Positions 1-6,591 of a DNA stretch of 34,020 nucleotides are shown here, in pieces. The stretch spans positions 1 through 34,020 of the forward strand of contig JADJBU010000003.1 of the NCBI GenBank assembly GCA_016703605.1, in the 5' to 3' direction. Position 1 is the stretch's first letter; every line of letters begins with the position of its first letter. Position numbers and translations under genes: made by a program. The notes below the pieces were generated by a model that saw only the letters and a list, made by a program, of their open reading frames with translations, did not search any database and was not told where the DNA came from. Origin of the DNA: Candidatus Villigracilis adiacens (GTDB taxonomy: Bacteria > Chloroflexota > Anaerolineae > Anaerolineales > Villigracilaceae).

Positions 1-915
1 ATCATTTACTGGAATGACACCATATCTGAATATGGAACGAAGGCTTCCTTCTAGAAAATACCACGAACCGCCTCGCAAACTTTTGACCTGATTCGGATGG
101 TAGTCGCTGGCAGCCGGACCAAGAGGGTTTTCATCTGGCATAAATTGGTAGTAGATTGAGTGATACCAGTCATTCACCCATTCCCATACATTCCCGGCCA
201 TATCCATTGCTCCATAGGGGCTAGCGCCGTTTGGATACATCCCGACTTCACTCGTATCTCTGCTTGGACTGTTATAGTTCAAAAAACTATCATTTGGAGT
301 TTCATTTCCCCACGGATACATATTCCCATCTTCTCCACGCGCGGCTTTTTCCCATTCCGCCTCTGTTGGCAACCTACGACCCGCCCACTCACAATAAGCT
401 TTCGCCATATACCAATCAACATACACAACTGGATAGTGGTCATATTCCGCCTCTCCATAATAGCGGGAGCGGGTAACTGATTCTAAATTTGTCGGCAAAG
501 GACAATTACCAGCAGAAACACACATGCCATATTGTCCATTGGTCACTTCAAACTTATCAATCCAAAAAGCATCGAGAAAAACGGAATGCTGGGGATGGTT
601 ATCGTAATAAGAGGGGGATTGCTCCCCGTTCAGTGGGGTGCGGATCTCGTCGGAGCCCATCAGAAAATCACCTTCCGGCACATAAACAAGAGTCGCCCCA
701 TCTTTTTCGCTGACTATCGTTGAGCCGACTCCAATAGTTGAAGTCGGTTCAACGATAATTATTGGCAATGGAGTAGGGCTATCAGTGAAGAGTGCAGGAG
801 ATGCAGCAGCAGAAGGAGGAGCTAAAGGTGTCACAGTTGATGGGGAGATTGTCGCCGTGTATTTTGAGCAAGAAACTAAAGTGAAAAGCAAGAACGGGAA
901 AATTGCCTTTTTCAT
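1..915 (-). CDS. FGE-sulfatase-fold (SUMF1-like) lipoprotein, partial
   Basis: The frame is open from an ATG at 915 to the left edge (305 codons), so the C-terminus is missing. The start has GGAGG close upstream. The first 16 residues are a lipoprotein signal with lipobox LVSC, followed by a Pro/Ser/Thr-rich linker, so the protein is probably anchored outside the membrane. The rest matches the formylglycine-generating-enzyme fold: VYVPEGDFLMGSDE, FWIDKFEVTNGQY, CEWAGRRLPTEAEWEKAARG, DMAGNVWEWVNDWY and LRGGSW. After RGGSW the cysteine pair that aerobic FGE uses for catalysis is absent (the segment reads YFLEGSLRSIFR), so sulfatase activation is unlikely and a binding or other non-catalytic role is more probable. 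Family assignment is firm; function is unknown. Confidence 0.9.
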   Translation of the reverse strand, partial: MKKAIFPFLLFTLVSCSKYTATISPSTVTPLAPPSAAASPALFTDSPTPLPIIIVEPTSTIGVGSTIVSEKDGATLVYVPEGDFLMGSDEIRTPLNGEQSPSYYDNHPQHSVFLDAFWIDKFEVTNGQYGMCVSAGNCPLPTNLESVTRSRYYGEAEYDHYPVVYVDWYMAKAYCEWAGRRLPTEAEWEKAARGEDGNMYPWGNETPNDSFLNYNSPSRDTSEVGMYPNGASPYGAMDMAGNVWEWVNDWYHSIYYQFMPDENPLGPAASDYHPNQVKSLRGGSWYFLEGSLRSIFRYGVIPVND

Positions 916-976
916 TTTTCCTCCAATGGAAGGGCTTGAAATCTTTTAGAAGGGTTCTTAATTTGGGGCTGCAAGT

Positions 977-982
977 ATTCTA
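977..982 (-). promoter_or_regulatory. -10 box for the FGE-fold lipoprotein gene
   Basis: On the minus strand GAGTAGAATAC contains TAGAAT about 60 bases before the ATG at 915. The same GAGTAGAAT core occurs at the argG leader, the lysC leader and the 27849 lipoprotein gene. I see no good -35, so this is a moderate call. Confidence 0.4.
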
Positions 983-1004
983 CTCTGGAGACAAAGAATA
1001 TCCA

Positions 1005-2420
1005 TTACGAATCAAACCCCAACCCCAGCGCGTCCAGCGTCTTCAACCAGAGATTTCTTCTGCCTTGATTGCGATCCGCCTGATCCAATGACCATTGTGT
1101 AAAGTTGATAATCGGTGAGCGGAACGGTTCGGGCGGGAATGGGAACGGTTTTGATCTCACCATTTGCAATTCGGTCAATTCAGTTTTTTTGCCACTCAAC
1201 AAATCTAGCATCACGCGCGCGCCGAAGCGGGATGTGCCGACTCCCAAGCCGGTGTAGCCCATCGCGTACGCGAGTTTGCCGCCGTAGGCTTTTCCCCAAA
1301 AGACAGCATAACGCGAGCAGGTATCGATCACGCCGCCCCAGGCGTGGGTGAAGCGGAGTCCCTCCAGCGTGGGAAAGGTTTGGAAGAAGTGCTCAGCCAA
1401 AAGTCCGAAAGAGGCGGGGCGGTTTTCGAGATGCGGGGCAACCTGATTGTTGCGATGATAGATCGCGTCGTATCCGCCCCACAGAATCCGCCCGTCTGAT
1501 GTCATTTGCGAATAATGGAATTGGTTGTTGATGTCGCTCAAGCCTTCGCGCCCGTACCAGCCGATGGAGTCGTGTTGTGATTTGGAAAGCGGCTCGGTCA
1601 TCAAAACATAATCATAGACCGGCACAACATACAGCGAAAGATGTTTGAGCAAAGGCGGAAAGGCATTGGTTGCCATCGCCACTTTGCGCGCTGTGACTTG
1701 ACCATGCAGAGTCTTGAGGATTAAGTGCTCACGCCGCTCTTCCAACGCCGTGACCGGGGTGCCCTCAAAAAAGCGGACTCCAAGCCCGAGACATGCCTGC
1801 TTCAAACCCCACGCCAGTCGCGCCGGGTTGAGCATCGCATTCGACATGTCAATCGCGCCCGCCAAAAATGTCGGCGAGTTGATGCGCGCGCGCATTTCGG
1901 CTTGATCAAAGAATTGTGCAGGCACACCGTATTTTGCGGCGAGTTCAACTTCTTCACGCAGCTCTGCGATTTGATATTCTTCATTGGCAATGCCCACTTC
2001 GCCCGAGCGGATGAAATCACAGTCGATGTTGAATTGCCTGACCGTGGCTTCGATGCCGTCGAGATTCTCATTGCCGAGTTGAATGAGTTTGGGAAGTTCC
2101 TTCTCCCAGCGGCTTCTGCCGTTATCAATGCCATGTGTAAGCGACGCGGCACAGAAGCCGCCGTTACGTCCGCTCGCGCCGATGGCGATCTCCCCTGCTT
2201 CAAGCAGGACAACATCGCGATTTGGGTCGGCTTGCTTGGCTTGCAGAGCCGTCCACAAACCGGTGAAGCCTCCGCCGATGATGGCAAGGTCGGTCTGGAT
2301 TTTGGTTGTGAGGGGTGGGGCTGGTTTCGGCTTGGATGGGTCATCCAGCCAAAAGGGTTTCAACTTCACGTCCGAAATTGCCCGCAGACTTTCGGGGCGC
2401 GGAGTGGTTGAGAAGAACAT
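1005..2420 (-). CDS. FAD-dependent oxidoreductase (DAO family)
   Basis: This 471-residue protein has an N-terminal Rossmann FAD-binding motif GGGFTG at residues 49-54, followed by VVLLEAG and the GASGRNGG segment typical of the D-amino-acid oxidase/glycine oxidase superfamily (PF01266). A C-terminal GYTGLGVGTSRFGARVM segment fits the second FAD contact. Such enzymes oxidise amines or amino acids, passing electrons to oxygen or an acceptor; the substrate cannot be read from sequence. About 40 residues precede the FAD domain, which resembles gamma-glutamylputrescine-oxidase-like members. It is transcribed divergently from the arginine operon from a shared promoter region, which hints at an amino-acid or polyamine substrate, but that is inference. 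GGAG lies a few bases before the ATG. Confidence 0.85.
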   Translation of the reverse strand: MFFSTTPRPESLRAISDVKLKPFWLDDPSKPKPAPPLTTKIQTDLAIIGGGFTGLWTALQAKQADPNRDVVLLEAGEIAIGASGRNGGFCAASLTHGIDNGRSRWEKELPKLIQLGNENLDGIEATVRQFNIDCDFIRSGEVGIANEEYQIAELREEVELAAKYGVPAQFFDQAEMRARINSPTFLAGAIDMSNAMLNPARLAWGLKQACLGLGVRFFEGTPVTALEERREHLILKTLHGQVTARKVAMATNAFPPLLKHLSLYVVPVYDYVLMTEPLSKSQHDSIGWYGREGLSDINNQFHYSQMTSDGRILWGGYDAIYHRNNQVAPHLENRPASFGLLAEHFFQTFPTLEGLRFTHAWGGVIDTCSRYAVFWGKAYGGKLAYAMGYTGLGVGTSRFGARVMLDLLSGKKTELTELQMVRSKPFPFPPEPFRSPIINFTQWSLDQADRNQGRRNLWLKTLDALGLGFDS

Positions 2421-2477
2421 GAGGTCTCCGGTTTCGCGGTCCGCCCGTTTCAGTGGGCGAAGTCATAGAGTGGAGAT

Positions 2478-2507
2478 AGTGTAACGGCGAGTCGCGATTT
2501 GAGTCAA
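2478..2507 (-). promoter_or_regulatory. Promoter for the FAD oxidoreductase gene
   Basis: On the minus strand, TTGACT (2502-2507) and TACACT (2478-2483) are separated by 18 bp. Transcription would start near 2471, about 50 bases before the ATG at 2420. The -35 lies in one arm of a perfect inverted repeat whose other arm holds the -35 of the argG leader promoter. Confidence 0.6.
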
Positions 2508-2529
2508 ATCCATCCTTGACTCAAATCGC
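2494..2529. repeat. 14-bp perfect inverted repeat, candidate operator
   Basis: GCGATTTGAGTCAA (2494-2507) and its exact reverse complement TTGACTCAAATCGC (2516-2529) are separated by 8 bp. Each arm carries the -35 hexamer of one of two divergent promoters. A protein bound here could affect both directions. Alternatively the symmetry arose by copying of a promoter segment. Confidence 0.7.
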
Positions 2530-2543
2530 ATTTCGAGTAGAAT
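2516..2543 (+). promoter_or_regulatory. Promoter of the argG leader and operon
   Basis: TTGACT (2516-2521) and TAGAAT (2538-2543) with a 16-bp spacer are close to the housekeeping consensus. The predicted start of transcription is near 2550, only a few bases before the leader ATG at 2554. The sequence from the -35 to the ATG is the same as that before the lysC leader except for two adjacent bases. Confidence 0.75.
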
Positions 2544-2553
2544 ACCGCCCAAC

Positions 2554-2661
2554 ATGTTCACTTTGTTCGCTCTGCCTCGTACCCGTCGTCCGAAGCCCGC
2601 TTCCCAGAGAAGGTCGGGAGTTTTTTGTTTTGACGGCGGATCGAACGCAAATGTGAACTAA
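2554..2661 (+). CDS. Arginine-rich leader peptide of the arg operon
   Basis: This is a 35-codon ORF, ATG to TAA, with no room for a Shine-Dalgarno site if transcription starts near 2550. The peptide begins MFTLFALPRTRRPK. It has five Arg codons: CGT-ACC-CGT-CGT at 2578-2589 and AGA-AGG at 2608-2613. It precedes a transcriptional terminator and argG, as expected for a leader peptide that senses charged tRNA-Arg by ribosome stalling. Position, composition and flanking structures make this the best reading. It is inference: no homologue is known to me, and bacterial arginine genes are more often controlled by the ArgR repressor. Confidence 0.6.
   Translation: MFTLFALPRTRRPKPASQRRSGVFCFDGGSNANVN
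2596..2631 (+). terminator. Hairpin inside the Arg leader (1:2 structure)
   Basis: CCCGCTTC (2596-2603) can pair with GAAG-GT-CGGG (2609-2618) around the loop CCAGA, with a two-base bulge. TTTTTTGTTTT follows from 2621. It lies within the leader ORF directly after the CGT codons. It could end untranslated transcripts, or act as the 1:2 hairpin that is prevented when a ribosome stalls on the CGT codons. Confidence 0.5.
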
Positions 2662-2685
2662 GCCTGCATAGTCACAAGTCAACCC

Positions 2686-2720
2686 AAACAGCCCTCCTTC
2701 TCGGAGGGCTGTTTTTATTT
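2686..2720 (+). terminator. Attenuator terminator before argG
   Basis: AAACAGCCCTCC (2686-2697), loop TTCTC, GGAGGGCTGTTT (2703-2714) form a perfect 12-bp stem followed by TTATTT. It lies 25 bases after the leader stop codon and 45 before argG, with no gene ending here, so it fits an attenuator. GAGAAGG (2607-2613) in the leader is exactly complementary to CCTTCTC (2696-2702), and GGG 2616-2618 to CCC 2692-2694, which gives a competing antiterminator. Confidence 0.75.
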
Positions 2721-2724
2721 GTAA

Positions 2725-2742
2725 CGCCGACTTAAGTCGGCG
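2725..2742. repeat. 18-bp perfect palindrome before argG
   Basis: CGCCGACTTAAGTCGGCG is self-complementary and sits between the attenuator and the argG ribosome binding site. It could be a dispersed palindromic repeat or part of the leader RNA. A palindrome of similar size lies after argG at 4041-4069. Confidence 0.6.
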
Positions 2743-2764
2743 CTACTTACTACAAGGAGTAAAA

Positions 2765-4036
2765 ATGAGTCCAAAGTCAAAACCAAATATCAAGAAAGTC
2801 GTCCTCGCCTACTCAGGCGGACTGGATACCTCCGTCATCGTGCCGTGGTTGAAGGAAAACTACGGCTGTGAAGTGGTTTGTTTCTGCGCCGACGTGGGGC
2901 AGGGTGATGAAGACCTCGCCAAACTGGAAGATAAAGCCATCAAGAGCGGGGCGAACGAGTTTGTCATCCACGATATGAAGGAGGAATTTGTCAGCGAGTA
3001 TCTTTTCCCGATGCTCAAAGCGGGGGCGGTGTATGAACACAAGTATTTATTGGGCACTTCGGTTGCCCGTCCTTTGATTGCAAAACATCTTGTGGAAGTG
3101 GCGCGCGCGACAGGCGCGGATGCCGTCGCCCACGGCGCGACCGGCAAAGGCAACGACCAGGTGCGCTTTGAGTTGACCGTCATGGCGCTCGACCCGCGCT
3201 TGAAGATCATCGCCCCGTGGCGCGAGTGGGAGATTCGCTCCCGCGAAGACGCGCTCAACTATGCGGCAAAGCACAACGTCCCTGTGACCGCCACCATCAA
3301 ATCCATTTATTCACGCGACTCGAATCTCTGGCATTTATCGCACGAAGGCGGTCTGCTCGAAGACCCGTGGAACGAACCCGAAGAGGGCATGTTCCAGATG
3401 TCCACTTCGCCGGAAAACGCGCCCGATGAAGGCGAATATGTCGAGATCGAATTCGAGAGCGGCAACCCGGTGTCGGTCAACGGCGAGAAGATGTCGCCTG
3501 CCAAAATCGTTTCCACGCTCAATGCCATTGGCGGGGCGCACGGCATCGGGCGCGTTGACCTCGTCGAGAATCGACTCGTTGGTATGAAGTCGCATGGCGT
3601 GTATGAAACCCCAGGCGGCGCGATTTTGCTTTACGCGCATCGCGAACTCGAGTCGCTCATCCTCGACCGCGAGACCATGCACTACAAACAAGTCATCGCC
3701 GTCAAATATGCCGAGATCACCTACAACGGCTTGTGGTTCACGCCGCTGCGCGAAGCGCTCGACGCCTTCGTCAACGCCACGCAGGGACCCGTCACTGGCG
3801 TTGTGCGCCTCAAACTGTACAAAGGCAACATCATCAGCGCGGGGCGCAAATCGCCGTTCAGTCTTTACCGCGAAGATTTCGCCACCTTCGGTCAGGAGGA
3901 TGTCTACGACCAGAGTCACGCCGAAGGGTTCATCCGCCTATACGGTCTCAGCATGAAAGTCCGCGCACTCAACGGTCTGCCCGTTTCAGGTCTCGATATG
4001 CCGAAGCCTGATTATTCCAAGTTCAAGAGAGACTAG
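2765..4036 (+). CDS. argG: Argininosuccinate synthase
   Basis: This 423-residue protein joins citrulline and aspartate with ATP to form argininosuccinate, the penultimate step of arginine synthesis. The N-terminal pyrophosphatase P-loop is SGGLDTS at residues 17-23. Other family segments seen are GATGKGNDQVRFE, APWREW, DSNLWHLSHEGG and GRKSPFSLY. The length is close to the usual value of about 400. AAGGAG lies shortly before the ATG. It is the first large gene of a plus-strand run through argH and the LysW pathway genes to lysK at 10822, and is preceded by an arginine-rich leader peptide and terminator, so expression probably responds to charged tRNA-Arg. Confidence 0.97.
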   Translation: MSPKSKPNIKKVVLAYSGGLDTSVIVPWLKENYGCEVVCFCADVGQGDEDLAKLEDKAIKSGANEFVIHDMKEEFVSEYLFPMLKAGAVYEHKYLLGTSVARPLIAKHLVEVARATGADAVAHGATGKGNDQVRFELTVMALDPRLKIIAPWREWEIRSREDALNYAAKHNVPVTATIKSIYSRDSNLWHLSHEGGLLEDPWNEPEEGMFQMSTSPENAPDEGEYVEIEFESGNPVSVNGEKMSPAKIVSTLNAIGGAHGIGRVDLVENRLVGMKSHGVYETPGGAILLYAHRELESLILDRETMHYKQVIAVKYAEITYNGLWFTPLREALDAFVNATQGPVTGVVRLKLYKGNIISAGRKSPFSLYREDFATFGQEDVYDQSHAEGFIRLYGLSMKVRALNGLPVSGLDMPKPDYSKFKRD

Positions 4037-4040
4037 GCGA

Positions 4041-4069
4041 CGTTCTCTAACGTCGCGCGTTAGAGAACG
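4041..4069. repeat. 12-bp hairpin between argG and argH
   Basis: CGTTCTCTAACG (4041-4052) and CGTTAGAGAACG (4058-4069) are perfect inverted arms around the loop TCGCG. There is no T-run, so this is not a standard terminator. It may be a dispersed palindrome or a processing or stability element in the polycistronic RNA. Confidence 0.65.
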
Positions 4070-4092
4070 CGCATTACGCAAAGGAGATTCAC

Positions 4093-5451
4093 ATGACCCT
4101 CTGGGGCGGACGCTTTACTCAAAAACTCGACGACCTCGCATGGGCGCTCAACTCGTCCCTGCCTGTTGATCAGCGCATGGCGATTCAGGATGTGGACGGT
4201 TCCATCGCCTGGGCGGATGCGATTCACAAGGCAGGCATTCTTTCGGATGAAGAACACGCTTCGATCTCACTCGGGCTGGATACCGTCCGAAAAGAATTCG
4301 CTTCGGGGCAGTTTATCTTCCTACCCTCCGACGAAGACATTCACACCGCCGTCGAGCGCAGACTCAGCGAACTGATCGGACCCGCCGCTGGCAAACTCCA
4401 CACAGGCAGAAGCCGCAACGACCAGGTCGCAACCGACTTTCGACTTTGGATGTTGCAAACCATACCCGAACTCCATTCTGCCTTCCGCCTTCTGCATTCC
4501 GCATTAATAGAGCAGGCAGAACTCGCAGGCGAGACCGTCATGCCAGGCTACACCCACTTGCAACGCGCACAGCCGATTTTGCTCGCGCATTGGTGGCTGA
4601 GTCACTTCTGGGCGTTGAAGCGTGATGTGGAGCGGTTGCAAGATTTGACCAAGCGCGTATCCGTTCTGCCGTTGGGAAGCGGCGCGTTGGCGGGCGCTCC
4701 CTTCTCCGTTGACCGTAATGCGCTGGCGAAGTCTCTCGGCTTTGCGGAAGTCTCGCAGAACAGTCTCGATGCCGTCTCTGACAGAGATTTTGCGGCGGAA
4801 TATTTATTCGTCTGTTCGATGGCGGCGGTGCATTTGAGCAAACTCGCCGAGCAGGTTGTCTTGTTTACCACAGCGGAATTCGGCTTCTTTGAACTCTCCG
4901 ATGCCTTCTCGACGGGTTCGAGCCTGATGCCGCAGAAGAAGAATCCCGATGTCTTTGAACTCACGCGCGGCAAAGCAGGCACATTGATCGGCTTGCTGAC
5001 GGGGTTGATGTCCACGCTCAAGGGGTTGCCCTCGACCTACGACAAGGATTTGCAGGAAGACAAAGCGCCTGTCTTTGCGGCAACGGATACCCTGCTTGCG
5101 ATTCTGCCTGTCATGGCGGCGGCATTGCGGACAATCACGGTCAAGCCTGAACGAATGCGCGGCGCGATTGATTCGACGATGATGGCGACGGACCTGGCGG
5201 ATTATCTCGTGGCGAAAGACGTGCCGTTCAGAGAAGCGCACTCGCTGGCGGGAAAAGCCGTCCGCGCGGCTGGGGAGGCGAAGGCTCGGATGGAGGAACT
5301 GCCCCTCGAAGCGTATCAGGCTATCGGTCCGTTTGAAGCGGATGTTTATCAGGTTTTCGATCCGCTTGAATCCATCAATAAAAGAAATACGGTTGGTGGC
5401 ACGAGTCTCCAATCGGTCAAAAATCAAATTTCAAAAATCAAAGGAGAATAG
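4093..5451 (+). CDS. argH: Argininosuccinate lyase
   Basis: This 452-residue protein splits argininosuccinate into arginine and fumarate, the last step of arginine synthesis. The fumarase/aspartase superfamily signature GSSLMPQKKNPD is at about residues 275-286. Near the N-terminus MTLWGGRF, EDIHTAVERRL and KLHTGRSRNDQVATDFRLW are all characteristic, and MPGYTHLQRAQP follows. AAAGGAG precedes the ATG, and the gene follows argG by 56 bp. Codons for ELHSAFRLLHSAL (about 4471-4503) show a 7-bp periodicity in the DNA (CATTCTG, CCTTCCG, CCTTCTG, CATTCCG), but protein length there looks normal. The stop codon overlaps the ribosome binding region of lysW. Confidence 0.97.
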   Translation: MTLWGGRFTQKLDDLAWALNSSLPVDQRMAIQDVDGSIAWADAIHKAGILSDEEHASISLGLDTVRKEFASGQFIFLPSDEDIHTAVERRLSELIGPAAGKLHTGRSRNDQVATDFRLWMLQTIPELHSAFRLLHSALIEQAELAGETVMPGYTHLQRAQPILLAHWWLSHFWALKRDVERLQDLTKRVSVLPLGSGALAGAPFSVDRNALAKSLGFAEVSQNSLDAVSDRDFAAEYLFVCSMAAVHLSKLAEQVVLFTTAEFGFFELSDAFSTGSSLMPQKKNPDVFELTRGKAGTLIGLLTGLMSTLKGLPSTYDKDLQEDKAPVFAATDTLLAILPVMAAALRTITVKPERMRGAIDSTMMATDLADYLVAKDVPFREAHSLAGKAVRAAGEAKARMEELPLEAYQAIGPFEADVYQVFDPLESINKRNTVGGTSLQSVKNQISKIKGE

Positions 5452-5454
5452 ATC

Positions 5455-5625
5455 ATGTCTACAATTGTTTGCCCCGAATGTGAAGCCCAGGTGGAGTTGG
5501 CGGATGGAACCGAAGCGGGCGAGATCATCGTCTGCTCGGATTGCGGCGTGGATTTGGAAGTGACTTCGATTGAGCCTGCCGTTGTGCAACTCGCGCCGAT
5601 GGAGCAGGAAGATTGGGGAGAATAA
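5455..5625 (+). CDS. lysW: LysW amino-group carrier protein
   Basis: This 56-residue acidic protein carries the amino group of glutamate or 2-aminoadipate on its C-terminal glutamate, shielding it through the following phosphorylation, reduction and transamination. The four zinc ligands form two CxxC knuckles, CPEC at residues 6-9 and CSDC at 27-30. The chain ends in EDWGE, the hallmark of the family. AAAGGAG is 7-8 bases before the ATG and overlaps the argH stop. It is followed by genes for every LysW-dependent enzyme. Its place behind argG and argH says it serves arginine synthesis here; an added lysine role cannot be excluded. Confidence 0.95.
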   Translation: MSTIVCPECEAQVELADGTEAGEIIVCSDCGVDLEVTSIEPAVVQLAPMEQEDWGE

Positions 5626-5676
5626 GGTAATTGGTAATTGGCGATTGGTAATTACCAATTACTAATTACCAATCGC
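5626..5676. repeat. ATTGGTA repeat with 14-bp hairpin
   Basis: The lysW-lysX gap is filled by TAATTGG-type tandem units and then GCGATTGGTAATTA (5641-5654), loop CCAATTAC, TAATTACCAATCGC (5663-5676), which are perfect inverted arms. Related ATTGGTA units occur after lysY (7631-7690) and at the start of lysK (9686-9725). Confidence 0.8.
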
Positions 5677-5685
5677 GGAGAACCT

Positions 5686-6546
5686 ATGCAAAGACGACTC
5701 AAAATTGGTGTTCTATATTCCCGCGTGCGCGTGGAAGAGAAATGGATCTTCAGCGCGATGGAGAAGCGCGGCATTGACTATGACCGACTCGATGACCGCG
5801 CCATTAGTTTTGATTTGGAGAAGCCCGAAGCGTGGCGGCACTATGACGCGGTGCTGGAGCGCAGCATCAGTTACAACAGCGGATTGTATGCCCTGCGCTT
5901 GTTGAATGCCTTCGGCGTGCCGACGGTGAACACGGCGGCGGTGGCGGAGGTGTGCGGCGATAAGTTGATGACCAGCGCGGCGCTGGCGCGTGACGGTGTG
6001 CCGCAGCCTCATAACGTGACCGCGTTCACGCCCGAAGCCGCGCTCGAAGCGATTGAGACGTTTGGGTATCCTGTCGTGTTGAAGCCTGTCATCGGGTCGT
6101 GGGGGCGGCTGCTGGCGAAGATCAACGACCGCGATGCGGCGGAGGCGGTGCTGGAACATAAATCCACGCTGGGGTCGGTACAGCATTCGGTATTTTACAT
6201 TCAGGAATTCATCGAAAAGCCTGGGCGCGACATCCGCGTGATCATGATCGGCGACAAGGCGTTGACGGCGATGTACCGCAACTCGGAGCATTGGATCACC
6301 AACACGGCGCGCGGCGGAAGCGGCGAGTTGTGCCCGATCACGCCAGAGATCGAAGATATTTGTCTGCGCGCATCCAAAGCCGTGGGCGGCGGTCTGCTCG
6401 GCGTGGATTTGGTCGAACACCCCGAAAAGGGACTCGTCGTCAACGAGATCAATCACACGATGGAATTCCACACGATGCAGCCTGTGAGCGGAATTGATAT
6501 TGCGGGCGAGATTGTGGAGTATGTGGTGGTGAGAGACGGCAATTGA
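5686..6546 (+). CDS. lysX: LysW-amino acid ligase (ATP-grasp; LysX/ArgX)
   Basis: The chosen ATG gives 286 residues and has GCGGAG 5 bases upstream; a longer frame from 5638 would translate the intergenic repeat and is rejected. The protein is an ATP-grasp ligase that attaches the amino group of glutamate (ArgX) or 2-aminoadipate (LysX) to the C-terminus of LysW. Visible segments are the N-terminal KIGVLYSRVRVEEKW, the nucleotide-binding YPVVLKPVIGSWGR, and the metal-binding VNEINHTMEFHT near the C-terminus. The argG-argH context favours glutamate. I cannot separate ArgX from LysX by motif alone. Confidence 0.92.
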   Translation: MQRRLKIGVLYSRVRVEEKWIFSAMEKRGIDYDRLDDRAISFDLEKPEAWRHYDAVLERSISYNSGLYALRLLNAFGVPTVNTAAVAEVCGDKLMTSAALARDGVPQPHNVTAFTPEAALEAIETFGYPVVLKPVIGSWGRLLAKINDRDAAEAVLEHKSTLGSVQHSVFYIQEFIEKPGRDIRVIMIGDKALTAMYRNSEHWITNTARGGSGELCPITPEIEDICLRASKAVGGGLLGVDLVEHPEKGLVVNEINHTMEFHTMQPVSGIDIAGEIVEYVVVRDGN

Positions 6547-6591
6547 TGGAACTGGAATTCGAATTATGAATGATCAATTCAAGAGGACATT

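Noticed and set aside
1725..2411. 228-codon plus-strand ORF opposite the FAD oxidoreductase
   Set aside because: Its translation is compositionally odd and matches no known pattern, while the minus strand encodes a clear FAD enzyme.
2546..2764. T-box riboswitch upstream of argG
   Set aside because: A terminator and leader before an amino-acid gene suggested it, but no T-box core sequence (AGGGTGG-like) is present, and an Arg-rich ORF explains the region better.
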